Assembly: GCF_018476525.1 (NCBI RefSeq)
Contig: NZ_JAHCST010000041.1
Span: forward strand, 1 to 64,000
Source: Acrocarpospora catenulata
Lineage (GTDB): Bacteria > Actinomycetota > Actinomycetes > Streptosporangiales > Streptosporangiaceae
DNA: 64,000 nt
Reading direction: 5' to 3'
Shown here: piece after piece, positions 62,106-64,000 of the stretch
Layout: each line of letters starts with the position of its first letter
Numbering within the stretch: position 1 is the first letter of the stretch
Translations under genes and position numbers: made by a program
The notes under the pieces: model-generated
What the model saw: the letters and a program-made list of their open reading frames with translations, nothing else
The model's database searches: none
Told to the model about the DNA's origin: nothing

Positions 62106-63128
62106 GTGGGCCTGCTATCCAATCTTCTGTTGCCGGGGCGGCTGCGGACTGGCCCCACGGTCCTGCTACCGGTGAAGCTGAAGCCGGACGTGCTGTTGGA
62201 GGCCGTGCAGCTGGCCGATCCGGGGGCCGCTCCCGACGGGGCCGAGCTGCTCGCCGCGGGCACCCGGATCCACGCGCCGCTGGAGCTCACCGCCGATCTG
62301 CTCAAGAAGCTGAGCATCCAGGACGAGGAGCGGCTCTGGGCGTACCGGGTGGTGGCCGAGCGGCCGTTGCCGATGGACTACTACGACAAGTACCTGGCGG
62401 CCGGGATCGCGTACCGGTTCGGCGGGTGGGCGCTCTGTGAGGGGTCGGCGGACGATCCCGCCGAGGACGCGGCGCGGCTGGCGGCGGTGTACCTGCCGGA
62501 GATGCCGGACAAGGAGGAACTGGCCGGTTTGCTCCGCGGGCTGCTGCGGCTTCCGGAGCCGGAGTCAGAGCCAGAGTCGGAGCCAGAGGCGGAGGCGGAG
62601 GAGCCCGCGCCGGCGGCCGAGGCCGAGACAGAAGCCGAGGCTTCGGACGACACCGAATCGGCCGCCGAGGACGCGCCCGAAAGCGAGGAGACCGGTGCGG
62701 CGGAGGAGTCCGCCGAGGTGACGGACGCCGCGGGTCTGGTCGAGGCCGCGGGTCTGGTCGAGAAGGACACCGGGCAGACGCTCGTGTTCACCGGTGCCGA
62801 CATCCAGGTGACCGCCAGCTACGTGCCGCGTTTCCCCGCCGTGGTCGCGGGGCTCATGCCGTACGCGACCGAGGTGGTCAGGATCGCGGTGCGGGCGATC
62901 GAGGACGGCGGGCTGGTGGGGGACGACTACGTGCTCGAACCCGGAAGGGTGGCGCTGGCGCTGGGGAACGCGCTGGACGGGCCGGTTGTGGACGCCTGGG
63001 GGTTCCAGATCTTCGAGGCGGCGGATCTGCTGCCCGCCCGGCGGGAGGAGGCCGAACCGGCCAAGGCCGAGGAGGCGGGGCCGGAGAAGGCTGAGGAGGA
63101 CGAGGAGGAGAAGCCCGACGAGGGCTGA
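62106..63128 (+). CDS. Acidic-repeat protein of unknown function
   Basis: A 340-residue soluble protein. The N-terminal 145 residues are ordered (LLSNLLLPGRLRTGPTVLLP, YRVVAERPLPMDYYDKYLAA); then comes a run of Glu/Pro/Ser/Ala repeats (about 150-210, EPESEPESEPEAEAEE) and a second ordered part (about 220-310, TLVFTGADIQVTASYVPRFP) with AAGLVE repeated at once; the tail is again Glu/Lys-rich. Not recognised. It follows the sortase locus by about 55 bases and ends in a strong terminator, so it may be the last gene of that unit. Confidence 0.65.
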   Translation: MGLLSNLLLPGRLRTGPTVLLPVKLKPDVLLEAVQLADPGAAPDGAELLAAGTRIHAPLELTADLLKKLSIQDEERLWAYRVVAERPLPMDYYDKYLAAGIAYRFGGWALCEGSADDPAEDAARLAAVYLPEMPDKEELAGLLRGLLRLPEPESEPESEPEAEAEEPAPAAEAETEAEASDDTESAAEDAPESEETGAAEESAEVTDAAGLVEAAGLVEKDTGQTLVFTGADIQVTASYVPRFPAVVAGLMPYATEVVRIAVRAIEDGGLVGDDYVLEPGRVALALGNALDGPVVDAWGFQIFEAADLLPARREEAEPAKAEEAGPEKAEEDEEEKPDEG

Positions 63129-63153
63129 GGATTCCAGATCCCGTAAAAGCAGC

Positions 63154-63197
63154 GAACAGGCGGATCTCCCGTGCGGAGAGATCCGCCTGTTCCTTTT
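63154..63197. terminator. Bidirectional terminator
   Basis: Perfect 15-bp stem GAACAGGCGGATCTC / GAGATCCGCCTGTTC with loop CCGTGCGGA, followed by CTTTTGC. Confidence 0.93.
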
Positions 63198-63244
63198 GCT
63201 AGGGCTGAGGCGCTTTCACGTCATCAACCCGTCACATCGTTGCG

Positions 63245-63862
63245 TCAGCCGGTCACGTGCAGACGGTGGAACCGGTGGTGGTGACGGCCGAAGTGCCGGA
63301 CGTGCCCGGTGTGGTGGACGTGACCGAAGTGGTGCACGTGCCCAACGTGGTGGTGGTGGCCGTGGTGGTGGTGGTGGCCGTGGTGGTGGTGGTGGCCCTG
63401 GTGGTGGTGATGGCCGTGGTGGTGGTGGTGGCCATGGTGGTGGTGCCAGCCATGGTGGTGGTGGCGGCCCTCGTGGTGGTGGCGGCCCTCGTGCTCGTGA
63501 CGCTCAGCGTGGTGGAAGTGGTGGAAGGGACGGCGCTCGTTGATGCGGACGATGGAGTTCGCGTCGGCGTCGGCGTCGGACTTGGACGTGTTGTGGTTGT
63601 GGTTGTGGATACGGATCTTGTTGGCCTGCTCCTGCTGCTGCTCCTCCGCCTGAGCCTGGGCCTGCCACTCCTTCTGCTTCTCGAACTGCTCCTGCTCATT
63701 CTCATTCTCGTCGCCCCACGGGGCCGGCTCGGCGGCCGGAGCGGGCTGAGCCGGCGCCGCGTGAGCCGCCGAGGAGGTGGCGACCAGGGCCGCCATCGCC
63801 GGGATGAGCACGAAGCCGGCCGCCAGAGCCGTCTTGGCGGTCGAAGAGAACAGAACCTTCAT
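63245..63862 (-). CDS. Secreted histidine-rich protein, probable metal-binding
   Basis: A 205-residue exported protein: signal peptide (1-35, ending SSAAHA), an Ala/Pro linker, a Gln/Glu-rich helix (about 50-85, EQEQFEKQKEWQAQAQAEEQ), an HNHNHN patch, and a C-terminal half (about 115-205) built of HHHHGH- and HVHH-like repeats, in which roughly half the residues are His. Such tails bind Zn, Ni or Co. The coding DNA is a string of CAC/CAT-GGC repeats. ATG 63862 follows GGAAGGAAAG; the longer frame to 63895 lacks a site. Its role could be metal capture outside the cell; a link to the CbiMQO importer is a guess. Confidence 0.85.
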   Translation of the reverse strand: MKVLFSSTAKTALAAGFVLIPAMAALVATSSAAHAAPAQPAPAAEPAPWGDENENEQEQFEKQKEWQAQAQAEEQQQEQANKIRIHNHNHNTSKSDADADANSIVRINERRPFHHFHHAERHEHEGRHHHEGRHHHHGWHHHHGHHHHHGHHHHQGHHHHHGHHHHHGHHHHVGHVHHFGHVHHTGHVRHFGRHHHRFHRLHVTG

Positions 63863-64000
63863 ACGACTTTCCTTCCCTATATGCAAGGATCGCAAAGGAA
63901 TAGTAAGAATCCCTGTTCGATCCTGTGTTTCGTGCGGTGGTAAGTGGTTTTTCCTACCGATTCGGAGACTACTTCACGACATCGATGAATCGGAATGCTT

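Noticed and set aside
63290-63480. GTGGTGGTGGCC-type short tandem repeats, CRISPR-like at first sight
   Set aside because: They are the antisense of the His/Gly codons of the histidine-rich protein; there are no unique spacers, and unit length is about 15-18 bases.
63257-63943. Valine-rich frame on the plus strand
   Set aside because: It is the reverse complement of the His-rich gene; there is no ribosome site and the product is low-complexity.

Overview
The window is high-G+C actinobacterial chromosome. The gene content (carD-ispF-cysS-rlmB housekeeping run, DUF397 and DUF5753 regulators, class F sortases, a WD40 Ser/Thr kinase, GTG and TTG starts, dense overlapping operons) points to a filamentous actinomycete, probably Streptosporangiaceae. 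The family-level placement is inference.

Positions 1-8125 are conserved core: a lipoprotein, CarD, IspF, two tandem GlsB-like membrane proteins, a fumarylacetoacetase-like protein with most metal ligands replaced, a DUF2637 membrane protein, a PPOX protein, CysS and RlmB. A tRNA-Thr(TGT) at 8167-8239 is the attachment site of a decayed integrative element (about 8198-10900). The element has a 44-bp direct repeat at each end, paired arm-like repeats, a tyrosine-recombinase stub cut by a degenerate IS3-type element, and an AbiEii-like gene pair. Just outside it lie a second copy of the left-end layout and a fragment of glutamate dehydrogenase.

Positions 11.2-23.3 kb are accessory and regulatory: a secreted nuclease, a DUF234-type AAA ATPase with a probable leaderless promoter, two divergent MarR-like genes sharing two GACAGGnnCCTGTC palindromes, a haloalkane-dehalogenase-like hydrolase divergent from another MarR gene, an HNH-like protein, and TetR, cupin, YciI and phytase-like genes. 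From 23.5 to 34.5 kb come a kinase with a seven-bladed WD40 propeller, a glycosyltransferase, a CbiM(N)QO metal transporter behind a perfect Fur-family 7-1-7 palindrome, a STAS protein, an SDR/crotonase pair, a rhomboid protease, an orphan BlaI regulator and SerC.

Positions 34.8-46.2 kb hold the most unusual material. DUF5753/DUF397 regulator modules flank an operon encoding a SARP-like regulator, a P-loop NTPase, an SPFH-like coiled-coil protein and a DUF4407 membrane protein. The last three genes are joined by ATGA overlaps, and the first two proteins share a short FN...FGI.N motif. An 871-residue membrane protein with an outward periplasmic-binding-protein-like domain follows. I do not recognise this gene set as a described system, and it is my main candidate for a new one.

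Positions 46.3-56.6 kb return to metabolism and signalling: citrate synthase, PdxH, an MFS transporter, a DtxR/IdeR regulator, a PAS-GAF-SpoIIE-ATPase protein, a hydrolase, a tiny membrane-protein gene coupled to a frameshifted partner, a lone TnpB element with an intact nuclease, and an acyl-CoA dehydrogenase. Positions 56.8-62.1 kb form a surface-display locus: three related secreted proteins ending in a TP(V/G)GGxxTG motif plus a membrane anchor, interleaved with two class F sortases. The window closes with an acidic-repeat protein and a secreted, extremely histidine-rich protein.
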